A stretch of 64,000 nucleotides of DNA from the NCBI RefSeq assembly GCF_000808015.1, contig NZ_JWHR01000068.1, forward strand, positions 84,156-148,155, written 5' to 3'. Of this stretch, positions 16,496 to 26,900 are shown piece after piece. The position numbers and the translations under genes are program-made. Numbering within the stretch: the stretch's first letter is position 1; each line of letters starts with the position of its first letter. Source of the DNA: Terrisporobacter othiniensis (GTDB taxonomy: Bacteria > Bacillota > Clostridia > Peptostreptococcales > Peptostreptococcaceae). The notes beneath the pieces are model-generated. The model had not been told where the DNA came from, did not search any database, and saw only the letters and a program-made list of their open reading frames with translations.

Positions 16496-17451
16496 ATGAA
16501 ATTAGGTAAGTTAAGTAAAAAATATTAATAACAAGTGTAATACTAAGCAGTATAGCTCTTGTTGGATGTACTACAAATAATAGTACAAATAAAGAAAATA
16601 ATAGCAGTGATAATCAAATTACTGTACAACATAAATTAGGAACTACAAAATTAAATAGCAAGTCTAAAAAAATAGCAGTACTTGAATTATCATTTTTAGA
16701 TTCTCTTCATAATTTAGATATAGACCCAGTGGCTATAGCTGATGATGGAGAATCTAACAAAGTAACAGATGTTACAAATGGTGAAAAAATAGATTATGTA
16801 TCAGTAGGTGATCGTAAAGAACCAAATTTAGAAGAATTAAGTTCAATGGATTTAGATTTAATAATAGCAGATACTAGCAGACATAGTGAAATATATGAAG
16901 ATTTAAACAAAATAGAACCAACAATAGTATTAGATAGTATTGATTCTTCATATGATGAATACATAGAAAATTTTGAAACTATTGCAGAAATTGTTGGTAA
17001 AGAAGATGTAGCAAAAGCTAAAATAGAAGAAGCTGAAAAAGTATTATCAGATGTTAAAGATAAAGCGAAAGATAAAGTATCCGATGAAGAGGTATTAACT
17101 GTATCACCAAAGAACGATGAATATACAGCACATACTTCAAGTTCATTTGTAGGACAAGTTTTAGAAAAAGCTGGTTTTAAAAATGCAATTCAAAGTGATG
17201 ATAGAGAAGCATCTTTATCTTTAGAACAATTAGTTGAAATAAATCCAGACATAATTGTTTATATGAGAGATGATATAGATACAACTATATATACACAGTG
17301 GAAAAATACTCAGTTATATAAATCATTAGATGCAGTTAAAAATAACAAAGTATATACAACTGTAGCAAGAGGTCCATGGACTCAATATAGAGGATTTATT
17401 TCTGTAAATACATTAACAAAAGAAATGTCAGGCTGGTTATTAAATAACTAG
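16496..17451 (+). pseudogene. ferric-siderophore-binding lipoprotein, frameshifted in signal peptide
   Basis: ATG 16496 with AGGAGGATTATAT upstream opens MKLGKLSKKY and stops at once. One more A in the A6 run near 16515 restores the frame: ILITSVILSSIALVGC gives a lipoprotein signal with lipobox LVGC, then a periplasmic-binding-type FecB/YclQ domain (DPVAIADDG, LDLIIADTSRH, EINPDIIVYMRDD, VYTTVARGPWTQYRG). The remaining 290 codons are clean. Either a recent inactivation, a reversible homopolymer change, or a base-call error. It is first gene of a Fur-controlled uptake operon. Confidence 0.8.
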
Positions 17452-17482
17452 AAAATAAATAGACAACTAGAAGGTTATTCAT

Positions 17483-18496
17483 ATGGATAGTGTAAAAAAG
17501 AGTAAATTTATAGGATTTGCATTTGCAGGTATATTTGCAGTGGCAATGTTATTATTAATAGATATTTTAATTGGAATGAGCCATATAGGAATAAAAGAAA
17601 TTATTGATTCTATTATAAATTATAGTGGTAGCAAGCAAGATTTAATAATAAGAACTGTTAGACTACCACGTGTATTACTTTGCATATTAATAGGAGCATC
17701 TATGGCTATTTCAGGATTAATTATGCAAAATTTAACTAGAAATCCCCTTGCATCACCGCAAATTTTAGGGATAAATTCAGGAGCAACATTATCGGTAGTT
17801 GTAATAATGGTATTTTTCCCTTTATTAGGATATAAGGCTAAAATATTAGGTGCATTTTTAGGGGCTGGAGTTATAGGATTATTTGTTCATGTAATTGGAA
17901 CCGTTAAGAATTTATCTCCACTAAAAATAACACTAGTGGGGATAAGTATACAACTATTTTTAAGTTCTATAACAAAGTCTATAATGTTATTTAATGAAAG
18001 TAAAACATCTGATTTAGTATTTTGGATGATTGGAGGAGTCCATCATGCACAATTCATACATATAATGGCTATATTACCATGGTTTATTTTATCTATAATT
18101 TTAACGATATTAATATCTAATTCTATGGATACTTTAAAAATGGGAGATAGTGTAGCTATTAGCTTAGGTGAGAATGTTAAGTTAACAAAGACTGTGGCTA
18201 CAATAGTGGTAATTTTATTATCAAGTTCATCTGTTGCAATAGCAGGCCCGATATCTTTTATTGGATTGATAACACCTCATATAATTAGTAAACTTGGAGG
18301 TCGAAACTTCAGACAAAACTTTATATTATGTGGAATATATGGTGCAAATTTACTTTTACTATCGGATATAATATCTAAGCTTTTAAAATATCCTTATGAG
18401 TCACCTGTAGGAACAGTAACATCATTTATAGGAGCAGTATTTTATATATTCCTAGCTAATAAAGAAATGAAAAGAGGTGGAGTAAGTGAAAAATAA
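17483..18496 (+). CDS. FecCD-family siderophore ABC permease
   Basis: 337 residues with about nine to ten membrane helices. Contains family motifs LPRVLLCILIGASMAISGL, NPLASPQILGINSGA and GPISFIGLITPHI. It pairs with the next permease, whose start overlaps its end by 11 bases, to form the channel. Imports the ferric siderophore delivered by the upstream lipoprotein. Similar in layout to YclN/FhuB. Confidence 0.92.
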   Translation: MDSVKKSKFIGFAFAGIFAVAMLLLIDILIGMSHIGIKEIIDSIINYSGSKQDLIIRTVRLPRVLLCILIGASMAISGLIMQNLTRNPLASPQILGINSGATLSVVVIMVFFPLLGYKAKILGAFLGAGVIGLFVHVIGTVKNLSPLKITLVGISIQLFLSSITKSIMLFNESKTSDLVFWMIGGVHHAQFIHIMAILPWFILSIILTILISNSMDTLKMGDSVAISLGENVKLTKTVATIVVILLSSSSVAIAGPISFIGLITPHIISKLGGRNFRQNFILCGIYGANLLLLSDIISKLLKYPYESPVGTVTSFIGAVFYIFLANKEMKRGGVSEK

Positions 18497-19460
18497 AAAT
18501 ACATTGATATTTACAATAAGCATAGTAATGCTATTAGTAATATCTTTCATAAGTTTACTCTTTGGAAGTAAATCTTTAAATATAAGTAATGTATTTGATG
18601 CAATTTTTAATTACTCCAGTTCTAGATATTCTTTTATTGTGTTTGAATATAGAATTCCTAGATTGCTAATAGCTATGATAGTGGGAATGAGTTTGGCTAT
18701 AGCAGGAGCTATTTTTCAAGGTGTTCTTAGAAATCCTCTAGCTTCAACTGATGTTTTAGGAATAGGAAAAGGAGCAGGTTTTTTTGCATGTCTTGTCATA
18801 AGTCTTAACTTAAAAAGTAGTATATCTATAGCAGCTATGATTGGCGGACTTATGGTAGGTATTATTATTTATTTACTAACTAAAAAGACTAATTTTAAAA
18901 ATACAAGTATAGTTATAATGGGTATAGCTATGAGTGCATTATTTGATGCAGGTATTCAATATTTGAATATAAGTAATTCAGCCAATGTGCAAACAATACT
19001 TCTTTGGTTAACAGGTAGTGTATGGGGAAGATATTGGGATGAGGTTCAAATATTAATTCCTTATGTAGCAATCTTTGTACCATTAGCTATAATTTTAGCT
19101 AATAAAATAGATATTTTATCTTTAGGTGATAAAGTAGCCATAAACTTAGGAGAAAATATACTTTTATTAAGAGTTGGACTTTTATTAATAGGAATAATAC
19201 TTACAGCTAGCAGCGTAAGTGTAAGTGGAACTATAGGTTTTGTGGGACTTATAGCGCCACATATAGCAAAAACTTTAGTAGGATATAAACACAGGTTAGT
19301 TATTCCACTAAGTGGACTTATAGGTGCAAATCTTTTAGTAATTTCAGATATTATAGGTAGAACTATAATATCTCCAATGGAAATACCAGTAGGAATAGTA
19401 ACAGCTATTATAGGAGCACCATATTTCTTATATTTATTATTAAGAAAAAAAGCTAATTAG
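18486..19460 (+). CDS. second FecCD-family siderophore ABC permease
   Basis: 324 residues, GTG start with GAGGTGG upstream, overlapping the previous gene. Motifs RIPRLLIAMIVGMSLAIAGA, NPLASTDVLGIGKGAG and GTIGFVGLIAPHIAK. Forms a heterodimer with the 17483 permease (YclO/FhuG position). Confidence 0.92.
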   Translation: MKNKNTLIFTISIVMLLVISFISLLFGSKSLNISNVFDAIFNYSSSRYSFIVFEYRIPRLLIAMIVGMSLAIAGAIFQGVLRNPLASTDVLGIGKGAGFFACLVISLNLKSSISIAAMIGGLMVGIIIYLLTKKTNFKNTSIVIMGIAMSALFDAGIQYLNISNSANVQTILLWLTGSVWGRYWDEVQILIPYVAIFVPLAIILANKIDILSLGDKVAINLGENILLLRVGLLLIGIILTASSVSVSGTIGFVGLIAPHIAKTLVGYKHRLVIPLSGLIGANLLVISDIIGRTIISPMEIPVGIVTAIIGAPYFLYLLLRKKAN

Positions 19461-19476
19461 AAAGGTAGTGATAATA

Positions 19477-20247
19477 ATGAGTTTAGATATAAAAGATTTA
19501 GTTTTAGGATATGAAGACAAAAAAATAGTTAACAATATAAATTTATCTATACCAAAAGGTAAAATTACTATCTTAATTGGTGCAAATGGTTGCGGTAAGT
19601 CAACGTTACTTAGTGGTATGAGTAGATTATTAACACCTAAAGAAGGAAGTGTATTATTAGATAATGTATCTATACATGAGTATAAACCAAAGGAATTAGC
19701 TAAAAGGCTGGCTATATTGCCACAAGGCCCAATAGCACCAGAAGGGATAACAGTAAAAGAACTTTGCTATTTTGGTAGAAATCCATATAAAAGCATATTT
19801 GGCACAAGGTCTCAAAAAGATGAAGAAATGGTTAATTGGGCAATTAGAGCAACTGGTCTTGAAGATTTTGAAAATAGACAGTTAGATTCTTTATCAGGGG
19901 GACAAAGGCAACGTGCGTGGATTGCCATGGCTTTAACTCAAGATACAGATGTTCTTTTGCTTGATGAGCCTACAACATATTTGGATTTGGCTCATCAAAT
20001 AGAGATTTTAGAATTATTAAAGGATTTAAATAATAAAACTAAGAAAACAATAGTTATAGTTATACATGAGTTAAATCATGCGGCTAGATATGCTCATAAT
20101 CTTGTTTGTATGAAACAAGGAAATATATATTCTCAAGGAGAAGTAGAGGATGTATTTAATGAAGACATGTTAAGAGATGTTTTTGGAGTAGATAGTATAG
20201 TAATTTCTGATCCAATTACGCAAAGACCTATGTGTATACCCAAATAA
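19477..20247 (+). CDS. siderophore ABC transporter ATPase
   Basis: 256 residues from ATG 19477; the GTG at 19468 is rejected because it sits only a few bases after AAAGG. Walker A GANGCGKST, Q-loop LPQG, signature LSGGQRQRAW, Walker B VLLLDEPTTYLD, switch His in VIHELNHA. Closest to FecE/FhuC/YclP. Powers the two FecCD permeases. Last gene of the Fur-regulated operon. Confidence 0.93.
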   Translation: MSLDIKDLVLGYEDKKIVNNINLSIPKGKITILIGANGCGKSTLLSGMSRLLTPKEGSVLLDNVSIHEYKPKELAKRLAILPQGPIAPEGITVKELCYFGRNPYKSIFGTRSQKDEEMVNWAIRATGLEDFENRQLDSLSGGQRQRAWIAMALTQDTDVLLLDEPTTYLDLAHQIEILELLKDLNNKTKKTIVIVIHELNHAARYAHNLVCMKQGNIYSQGEVEDVFNEDMLRDVFGVDSIVISDPITQRPMCIPK

Positions 20248-20310
20248 TAAGAAACTACTAAGTTTGAATAAAGTGGCCCCCTTGTCAAGGACAAAAGAAA
20301 AAACACATGG

Positions 20311-20460
20311 CTAAGACGCCATCAAAAGCTGATTTCTAAATTGAATAGGAGTCAGCTTTTTTAAATTCCATTGTTATCTGAAATTATTATAATAATCTAT
20401 ATAGTCATCTACTAAAATCTGCAACTCTTCAAATGTATTACAATTTTTACAATCAATCTC
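20311..20460 (-). pseudogene. IS3-family (IS150-type) transposase C-terminal fragment
   Basis: The minus strand reads NTFEELQILVDDYIDYYNNF, a stop, then QWNLKKLTPIQFRNQLL, which is the conserved end of IS3-family OrfB (YI.YYN..R.QW.LKKLTP.QYR.QL). Outside it, AGTGGCCCCCTTGTCAAGGACA (20271-20292) resembles one IS150-type terminus, and GTGGACACG near 20601 on the minus strand resembles the other. The element has lost almost all of its interior. Confidence 0.75.
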
Positions 20461-20574
20461 ATATTTCATATGATTATAGATAATTCCTTAATTTCTTTAC
20501 TTGAAGATATTTTTTACTTATAAAAAATCAACTCCTTTATAAATATTTTATATAAAAATAAATCTTATACAAGT

Positions 20575-20600
20575 AGACACGTTTTTTTATCGTGTCCACT
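20575..20600. other. hairpin near a decayed IS end
   Basis: GACACG pairs with CGTGTC around TTTTTTTAT. It coincides with the presumed far terminus of the IS3-type relic and may also act as a weak terminator before the ABC exporter operon. Confidence 0.4.
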
Positions 20601-20708
20601 GTATAGGATCCACTTTAGAAACTTAGTAATTTTTATTTTAAAGTTTCATAAATATTTCACATAAGCAAATTATAATATTTTTAGAAAATCAAACAGAGGA
20701 GGAAAACA

Positions 20709-22064
20709 ATGAATGCATTTAAAAGATCAATTTTATATATAACAAGAAAGAAAAAGAAAAGTCTTATAATGTTATTTATATTATTTGGTATAGCAACAGC
20801 TGTTTTAAGTGGAATTTCTATCAAAAAAGCAGCAACAGTAGCAAGACAAGATTCAAATAAAGGTATTTCAAACATATTTGAACTTCAAACAAATCTCGCT
20901 ACAAACTTTGATGGACTAATTCCAGAAAGCTTAGTTAATAAAATATCTAAAGTGGATGGAATAAAAAATTATGATGGTATAATTGGCGGTTCAGGAATGG
21001 ACTTTAAGAACATAAGCAGTGTTGACCCTGCAAATAATATGATTCAATACAATGAAGAAGAATACAAACATCTTTTTTCAGTAGAAGGACATACATCAAC
21101 ACAATACGATACTAAATTTACAAGCAAATCACTAAGACTAGTAGAAGGAAGACACCTTGTAGCAACAGATAAAAATAAAGTATTGATACACAAGGCTTTA
21201 GCTGAAAAAAATAAATTAAAAGTTGGAGATAAAATAAAAGGAACAAAAAATACTGTAGATTACAGAGCAACTAGTGATTCACCAAATGAATATGACCTTG
21301 AAATTGTAGGTATCTTTGAAAGTGAAAACACAAAAAGAGAAGGAAGTCAGTTAGAAATTCCAGAAAATCTTATAATATCAGATATAAACACTTTAAAAAC
21401 TTTATATGGATATTCAGATGGTCAAATTCAATATACAAGCGCTGTATATAACACTAGCAAAAATGTAGATGACGTAATTTCAAGTCTTAATAAAATTTCA
21501 GAAGACTGGAGTTTATATACAATATTAAAAAGTGAAGATACTTTTTTAGCATTATCAAAATCATTTGATGCTATGGAAAAAATTATAAATATAATTTTAA
21601 TAGGAGCGATTGTAGTTGGTATAATAATACTTTCACTAGTTTTAGCATTTTGGATTCAAGGAAGAGTGCATGAAACAGGAATATTACTTTCTGTAGGAGT
21701 TCCAAAGTTCAAAATTATTTCACAATATATCATAGAATTACTGCTTATAGCTACTATAGCTTTTGGAGCTTCTTTCTTCTCAAGCAAAGCAATCTCACAA
21801 AGTATGGGCAATGCAATAGTTAGCCAAGCCAGCAAACAAGCTATACAAGAAGTTCAACAAGGATTTGGGGGATTCTCTTTAGGAGCTGATGCAAATAGTT
21901 CTTTAGCAACTCAAACTGCAGATGAAATTGATGTAGATGTAGAATTGAAAGAAGTTGCATATGTTTATTTAATAGGAACAGCTATAATTATAACTTCAGT
22001 AATGATATCTTCAAGATCGATAATTAAATTAAAACCAAAAGAAATATTGTCAAAAATGAGCTAG
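20709..22064 (+). CDS. FtsX/MacB-type ABC exporter permease
   Basis: 451 residues. One N-terminal helix (LIMLFILFGIATAVLSGI), a ~250-residue extracellular domain, then three C-terminal helices (IILIGAIVVGIIILSLVLAF; IIELLLIATIAFGASFF; YLIGTAIIITSVMI) with the FtsX pattern LSVGVPKFKI between them. RBS GAGGAGG. It overlaps functionally with the next gene, an ATPase 12 bases downstream. This type expels peptides, lipids or antibiotics or works in signalling; substrate unknown. Confidence 0.85.
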   Translation: MNAFKRSILYITRKKKKSLIMLFILFGIATAVLSGISIKKAATVARQDSNKGISNIFELQTNLATNFDGLIPESLVNKISKVDGIKNYDGIIGGSGMDFKNISSVDPANNMIQYNEEEYKHLFSVEGHTSTQYDTKFTSKSLRLVEGRHLVATDKNKVLIHKALAEKNKLKVGDKIKGTKNTVDYRATSDSPNEYDLEIVGIFESENTKREGSQLEIPENLIISDINTLKTLYGYSDGQIQYTSAVYNTSKNVDDVISSLNKISEDWSLYTILKSEDTFLALSKSFDAMEKIINIILIGAIVVGIIILSLVLAFWIQGRVHETGILLSVGVPKFKIISQYIIELLLIATIAFGASFFSSKAISQSMGNAIVSQASKQAIQEVQQGFGGFSLGADANSSLATQTADEIDVDVELKEVAYVYLIGTAIIITSVMISSRSIIKLKPKEILSKMS

Positions 22065-22075
22065 GAGGAAGACAA

Positions 22076-22702
22076 ATGTCAATTTTAGCATTAAATAAGG
22101 TTAACTATTCATATAAAAATGGAAAAAAAGTTTTAAATGATGTAAGTATAGAATTTGAAAAAGGAAAGTTTTACACTATTTTAGGAGTTTCAGGCTCAGG
22201 AAAAACAACCCTACTATCTTTATTAGCAGGTCTAGATGAACCTAGTAGCGGACAAATATTATATAATAATGAAGATATAAAAGCAAAGGGATATGAAAAT
22301 CATAGAAAAAATAATATTTCATTGATTTTCCAAAACTATAATTTAATTGATTATATGACACCTTTAGAAAATATAAGAATCGTTAATTCAAAGGCTGATA
22401 AAAGAATATTGAATGACTTGGGATTAAAGGATGATGAAATTAATAGAAATGTATTAAAATTATCAGGTGGACAACAACAAAGAGTTGCAATTGCAAGGAC
22501 TCTTGCAGCAAATTCACCAGTAATACTAGCAGATGAGCCAACGGGAAATTTAGATAGCGATACAGAAGATGAGATTATAGAAATATTAAAAAAGAATGCT
22601 CATCAACAGGGAAAATGTGTAATTGTTGTCACTCATAGCAAGGAATTAGCAAAAAAATCAGATGTCATACTTGAATTAAAAGATAAGAAATTGACATACT
22701 AA
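22076..22702 (+). CDS. ABC exporter ATPase (LolD/MacB-type)
   Basis: 208 residues, RBS AGGAGGAAG. Walker A GVSGSGKTT, Q-loop IFQNYNLID, signature LSGGQQQRVA, Walker B VILADEPTGNLDSD, switch VVTHSKELA. The QNYNLID and EPTGNLD motifs place it with LolD/MacB/YxdL-type ATPases that partner FtsX-like permeases, as here. The operon has no adjacent sensor or regulator. Confidence 0.9.
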   Translation: MSILALNKVNYSYKNGKKVLNDVSIEFEKGKFYTILGVSGSGKTTLLSLLAGLDEPSSGQILYNNEDIKAKGYENHRKNNISLIFQNYNLIDYMTPLENIRIVNSKADKRILNDLGLKDDEINRNVLKLSGGQQQRVAIARTLAANSPVILADEPTGNLDSDTEDEIIEILKKNAHQQGKCVIVVTHSKELAKKSDVILELKDKKLTY

Positions 22703-22737
22703 AAAAAGAGATTAGGTTTTGCCTAATCTCTTTTTTT
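22701..22737. terminator. bidirectional terminator
   Basis: AAAGAGATTAGG pairs with CCTAATCTCTTT around TTTTG, with A-run before and T-run after. It serves both the ABC exporter operon and the converging TraX gene. Confidence 0.9.
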
Positions 22738-23470
22738 AGATTTTAAAATACATTCTTAATATTCCTAATATAAGAAGGTGAACAGGATAAAACCAATAAT
22801 TTATAATTTTATTTTGATTACCACGTTTTCCGTTATATGTAAGAACAAGACCAAACCCTAGTATAGACCAAAGTGTTTTAATTAAAGTAAGGTATCCAAG
22901 AGCACAACCTATAACAAGATTATTATAGAAAATATAAAATAAGTAGACGATTATTATTGAGTAATGCTCGTAGTCTAATCCAAATTGCATAGATATAAAT
23001 GATGAAATAAGAATTAATACTACTGATGAGAAATACCATAAAATACTAGGTTTATTTTTTAATTTACTTTTTAGTATGTCTATAATCCATATTGTTATAA
23101 GAGATAATGCTAAAGTAAATAAAACATTGTTTGCTCTTGTATTAAAAAATGTGCGGGAGAAAAACATATCAAATGGTATTTCTGATATAACTGCAAATAT
23201 TAATAAGTTTGCAAGATATTTTTTTCGACTTTTTGTTTTGAAAAATCCTTCAACAATGAAAAATGCGAATAAAGGAAATGCAATTCTTCCAATAACATCA
23301 AAAAAATCACTTATTTCTAAAAGTAATCCTCCATCTAAAATAGGATATATTAAAGCTTTGTTTACATGGTCAATTAACATAGATAAGAAGGCGATATATT
23401 TTAATTGTGCACCAGATAGCAATTTTATATTATCTAGTCCCTTCTTTTCAAGTTTTATTGTTTTTATCAT
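22736..23470 (-). CDS. TraX-family membrane protein
   Basis: 244 residues with about eight membrane helices. SGAQLKYIAFLSMLIDHVNKA is the TraX N-terminal signature, followed by DVIGRIAFPLFAFFIVEGF, EIPFDMFF and the C-terminal YWFYPVHLLILGI. TraX acetylates F pilin in enterobacteria; clostridial homologues are chromosomal membrane acyltransferase-like proteins of unknown substrate. No conjugation genes nearby, so a pilus role is not implied. Confidence 0.88.
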   Translation of the reverse strand: MIKTIKLEKKGLDNIKLLSGAQLKYIAFLSMLIDHVNKALIYPILDGGLLLEISDFFDVIGRIAFPLFAFFIVEGFFKTKSRKKYLANLLIFAVISEIPFDMFFSRTFFNTRANNVLFTLALSLITIWIIDILKSKLKNKPSILWYFSSVVLILISSFISMQFGLDYEHYSIIIVYLFYIFYNNLVIGCALGYLTLIKTLWSILGFGLVLTYNGKRGNQNKIINYWFYPVHLLILGILRMYFKI

Positions 23471-23720
23471 AAATTTAATCCTTTCTAAATCTTTTGTTTT
23501 TTACAGTATAATATACACAAATACTCATATCAATAATTTTTTATTAGGAAAAAAATGGTTAAAAATATTGTGTTTAATTATAGCTAATATCTACTAAATT
23601 TATGGTGAAATTTAGAATATAAAGAATACGTTATAGATTAAAAAATAAATTTATCAAAAAATGTATAATTTAATTGCTAAAAAATGATATAAATGGTAGA
23701 ATAATGTATAAATTAAATAG

Positions 23721-23795
23721 GTAAACCTAGGGAAATCTAGGGACACAAAGCTATAGGGACTAAGGTTATTAACTATGTCAGCCAGTTGCCAAAGG
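23721..23795 (+). ncRNA. cyclic-di-GMP-I (GEMM-I) riboswitch aptamer
   Basis: GGGACACAAAGCTATAGGG, then CTAAGG, then CTATGTCAGCCAGTTGCC carry the GEMM-I core: GGAC.CAAAGC, the internal purine-rich loop, and the GCCAGTTGCC 3' segment. A terminator hairpin (23883-23910) lies between aptamer and gene, so c-di-GMP binding is expected to control termination. In C. difficile the same class switches off the Zmp1 protease at high c-di-GMP; the direction here is inferred from that. Confidence 0.85.
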
Positions 23796-23882
23796 GTACA
23801 TTACAATACTTTTTGTTTTAAACTTAGTATTAATGTCAAGTGTATACTTTTACACGAAACATTAAATTATTAGGCTAGATTT

Positions 23883-23910
23883 AAGTTACTCTTTTTGAGT
23901 AACTTTTTTT
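23883..23910 (+). terminator. riboswitch expression-platform terminator
   Basis: AAGTTACTC pairs with GAGTAACTT around TTTTT and is followed by TTTTTT. It sits between the c-di-GMP aptamer and the 1994-residue protease gene. Confidence 0.85.
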
Positions 23911-23956
23911 ATTAATGTACTTCTGAGGAGATTATAAATCATTCGGGAGGAGAAAA

Positions 23957-26900
23957 ATGCATAAAAAAAGAATAGCAGCCTTAACATTGGCAGCAATAAT
24001 TTTTAACTTTTCATCAAACACTGTAGGAGTTTTGGCTCATGAAGTAGAACAAATTAAGCCGAAACAAGGTATATCAAGTAAAAAGGATGTACAATCAAAT
24101 CAAGCTAAAGTTAGTAAATTTGATTTACTTAACAACAAAAATTTAGAAAAATACAATAAAGTTTTTAAATTAGACAAATCTAAAATAATCGCAATAAACA
24201 ACAATGGTGGTAATTATCCAGCATCAGAGCTATATAAAGCTATTGATAATAATTTTAGCACTCATTGGGAAACAGGAAGATACAATAGAGAAGACTTTGA
24301 AAATGAAGTGACACTTACATTAGATGAGGTTACAAGTTTAGATAGAATAGTATATGGAGCAAGACAAGATGGAGCAAAAGGTAAAGGTTTTGCTGAGAAA
24401 TTTGAAATATATGCTTCACTAACAGATGACCAAGATGACTTTACTTTAGTAAGCCAAGGTGGATACTCAGGTTCTACTGGAGATATCGTAGAAATAAAAT
24501 TTGAAGAAACTAAATTTAAAAGAATAAAATTTAAATTTAAAAAAGCTAATCAAAATTGGGCATCAGCTTCAGAATTTATGCTTTATAAAAAAGATACACT
24601 ATCTGAAACTATAAATGATTTATTTACAGATGGTACTATGACTAAATTAAAAGATAAATACAACAGTATAGATGTAATAGATAAATTGGAAGATGAAGTA
24701 AATAAACATCCACTAAAAGATGATTTAGAATATGCAATAAATCTAGCAAAAGAGATATTACAAGGAGACAAAGATTATTCAGATAGAACTTTTACGTTGA
24801 CACAATATGGAGATACTCATGCAAAAGCAAGAAATACATTAGGAATGTCTAGATTTGGAACAGATTTACAATCTACTGGTATAGTAGCGAAACCAGGAGA
24901 AGTATTCAAAATTTATGTTGAGGCTCAAGAAGGTGCACCCCTTCCTAAAATAGCATTTACCCAACAAGAAGGACATTATAATAATTGGAAAAGAGAGTAT
25001 CAATTAAAAAGAGGGCTTAATGTTATAACAGTTCCTGAAATTTATAATAATTCATGGACAAACAAACCTGTAAAAGGTGGTGCTGTTTATTTAATAAATA
25101 AATACACATCAAGTGAGCAAGGAAAAGCTCCAATAGTTCGTATTGAAGGTGGAGAAGAATTTCCTTTATTTAATGTAGGAGATGATAAAGAAGCTTTTTT
25201 AGAAAAACTAAAAGCTTATAAAGTAAAATTAGAAAAAGACCCTGAAAATACAGTTGATATATATGAATTTAATACAAAAAGATTTATGTATACAGGAACA
25301 ACAAAAGCTGCATATCAAGTATATGTAAATGAAGGTGTTGATGTTGATGAAAGTGTTGATGTTTGGAATAAACAAATACAAGATGCTTTTGATTTTGCTG
25401 GATTAAAAGATGATAAAAGTGATCCGACAAATGATTCTACAAATGTTAGAACAACAGTAAGATTAATGCAACCATATGGAGCTGCATATGCTGCGGGAGA
25501 CCATGTTGGTATTCAAAGACATATCCAGGAAATAGCATTAAGAACAGACCAAGATAGTATTAATAGTATACTTTGGGGGATGATTCACGAAGTTGGTCAC
25601 CAAATGGATATATCATCTAGAGAACTTGGTGAAATAACAAATAACATGTTTTCAAATAATGCATATATGAAAAATAATGCAGGTGATAGAGTTCCATATA
25701 ATGAGTTATACAATTTATTAGCTCCAGATGATTCATCACAAAATTTTGATGATATTAGTTATAGCCAAAGATTAGGGATGTTTTGGCAACTACAATTAAA
25801 GAAAGATACATATTGGCCAGAACTAGAATCGCTTTATAGAAAAAGAAAGCCAAGTGTTAGAAATGAGCAGGAAAAAAGAGATACAATAGCATTGTATTCA
25901 TCAGAAATTTTAAATATGGATTTAACTAAATATTTTGAAAAATACGGATTTAAAATATCTGATAGTTGCAAAGAAAAATTAAAACAATTCTCTAATGATT
26001 GTGAAAAAATCTGGTACTTAAATGGAAATGCATTAAGTTATAAAGGGAATGGATTTGAAAATAAAAATACAGGTTTAGATGTTTCTTTATCAAAAACTGA
26101 TGCAGGTATAAGGCTTAATATGGATATAAACCAAGATATGAAAAATGACTTACTTGGATTTGAAATTATCAAAAATGGAAAAGTAATTGCATTTACTACA
26201 TCAGGTACTTATACAGATACTAAAGCTAAAGACACAAATGAAAACATCGAATATGAAGTTGTTCCATATGCATTAAACTTATCAACGGGAGATAAAGTTC
26301 AGCTAAACTCATTAAAACCAAGTATAAGTGTTCAACAAAAGAAATTGACATTGAAATTAAATGAAAAATTTGATGCTAAAAGTTATGCAAAAGCATTTAC
26401 AAATGAAGGCGAAGATATAACAGAGTCATTAAAAGTTGAGAGCAATGTTGATACTACGAGAGGTGGAAATTACGAAGTAAAATATATAATAACTGAAAAC
26501 AATACAAATATAGAAAAAATAATGAAAGTTGAAGTGGTAAGTGATTACGATTATTTATCAGATTTTGAATGGAAATCAGCTACAACTTCATGGGGAACAC
26601 CAAGAAGAAATTCTAATATACAAGGTAGAATAAATTCAACAACTAAAAAATTTGAAAAAGGTTTTGGAATTCATGCAAATGGAAAAATAACTTATGATTT
26701 ATCTGATAAAGAATATGATAAATTTGAGGCGTTAGTAGGTATTGATTCTTCAGCTATACAACCAAATAATAATTCAAGTGTAACATTTAAGATAATAGCA
26801 GATGGAAAAACATTAGCAACTACAAATGTTATAGGATATTATGATAATTTAGCTTATATAAGTGTACCAATATCGGGTGTTAAAGAATTAATAATAGAAG

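Noticed and set aside
22736-23470. Conjugative element implied by TraX
   Set aside because: No relaxase, coupling protein or type IV secretion gene in the window; clostridial TraX homologues are usually chromosomal.
23076-23597. 173-codon plus-strand ORF opposite TraX
   Set aside because: Antisense to a clear TraX homologue; no family features of its own.
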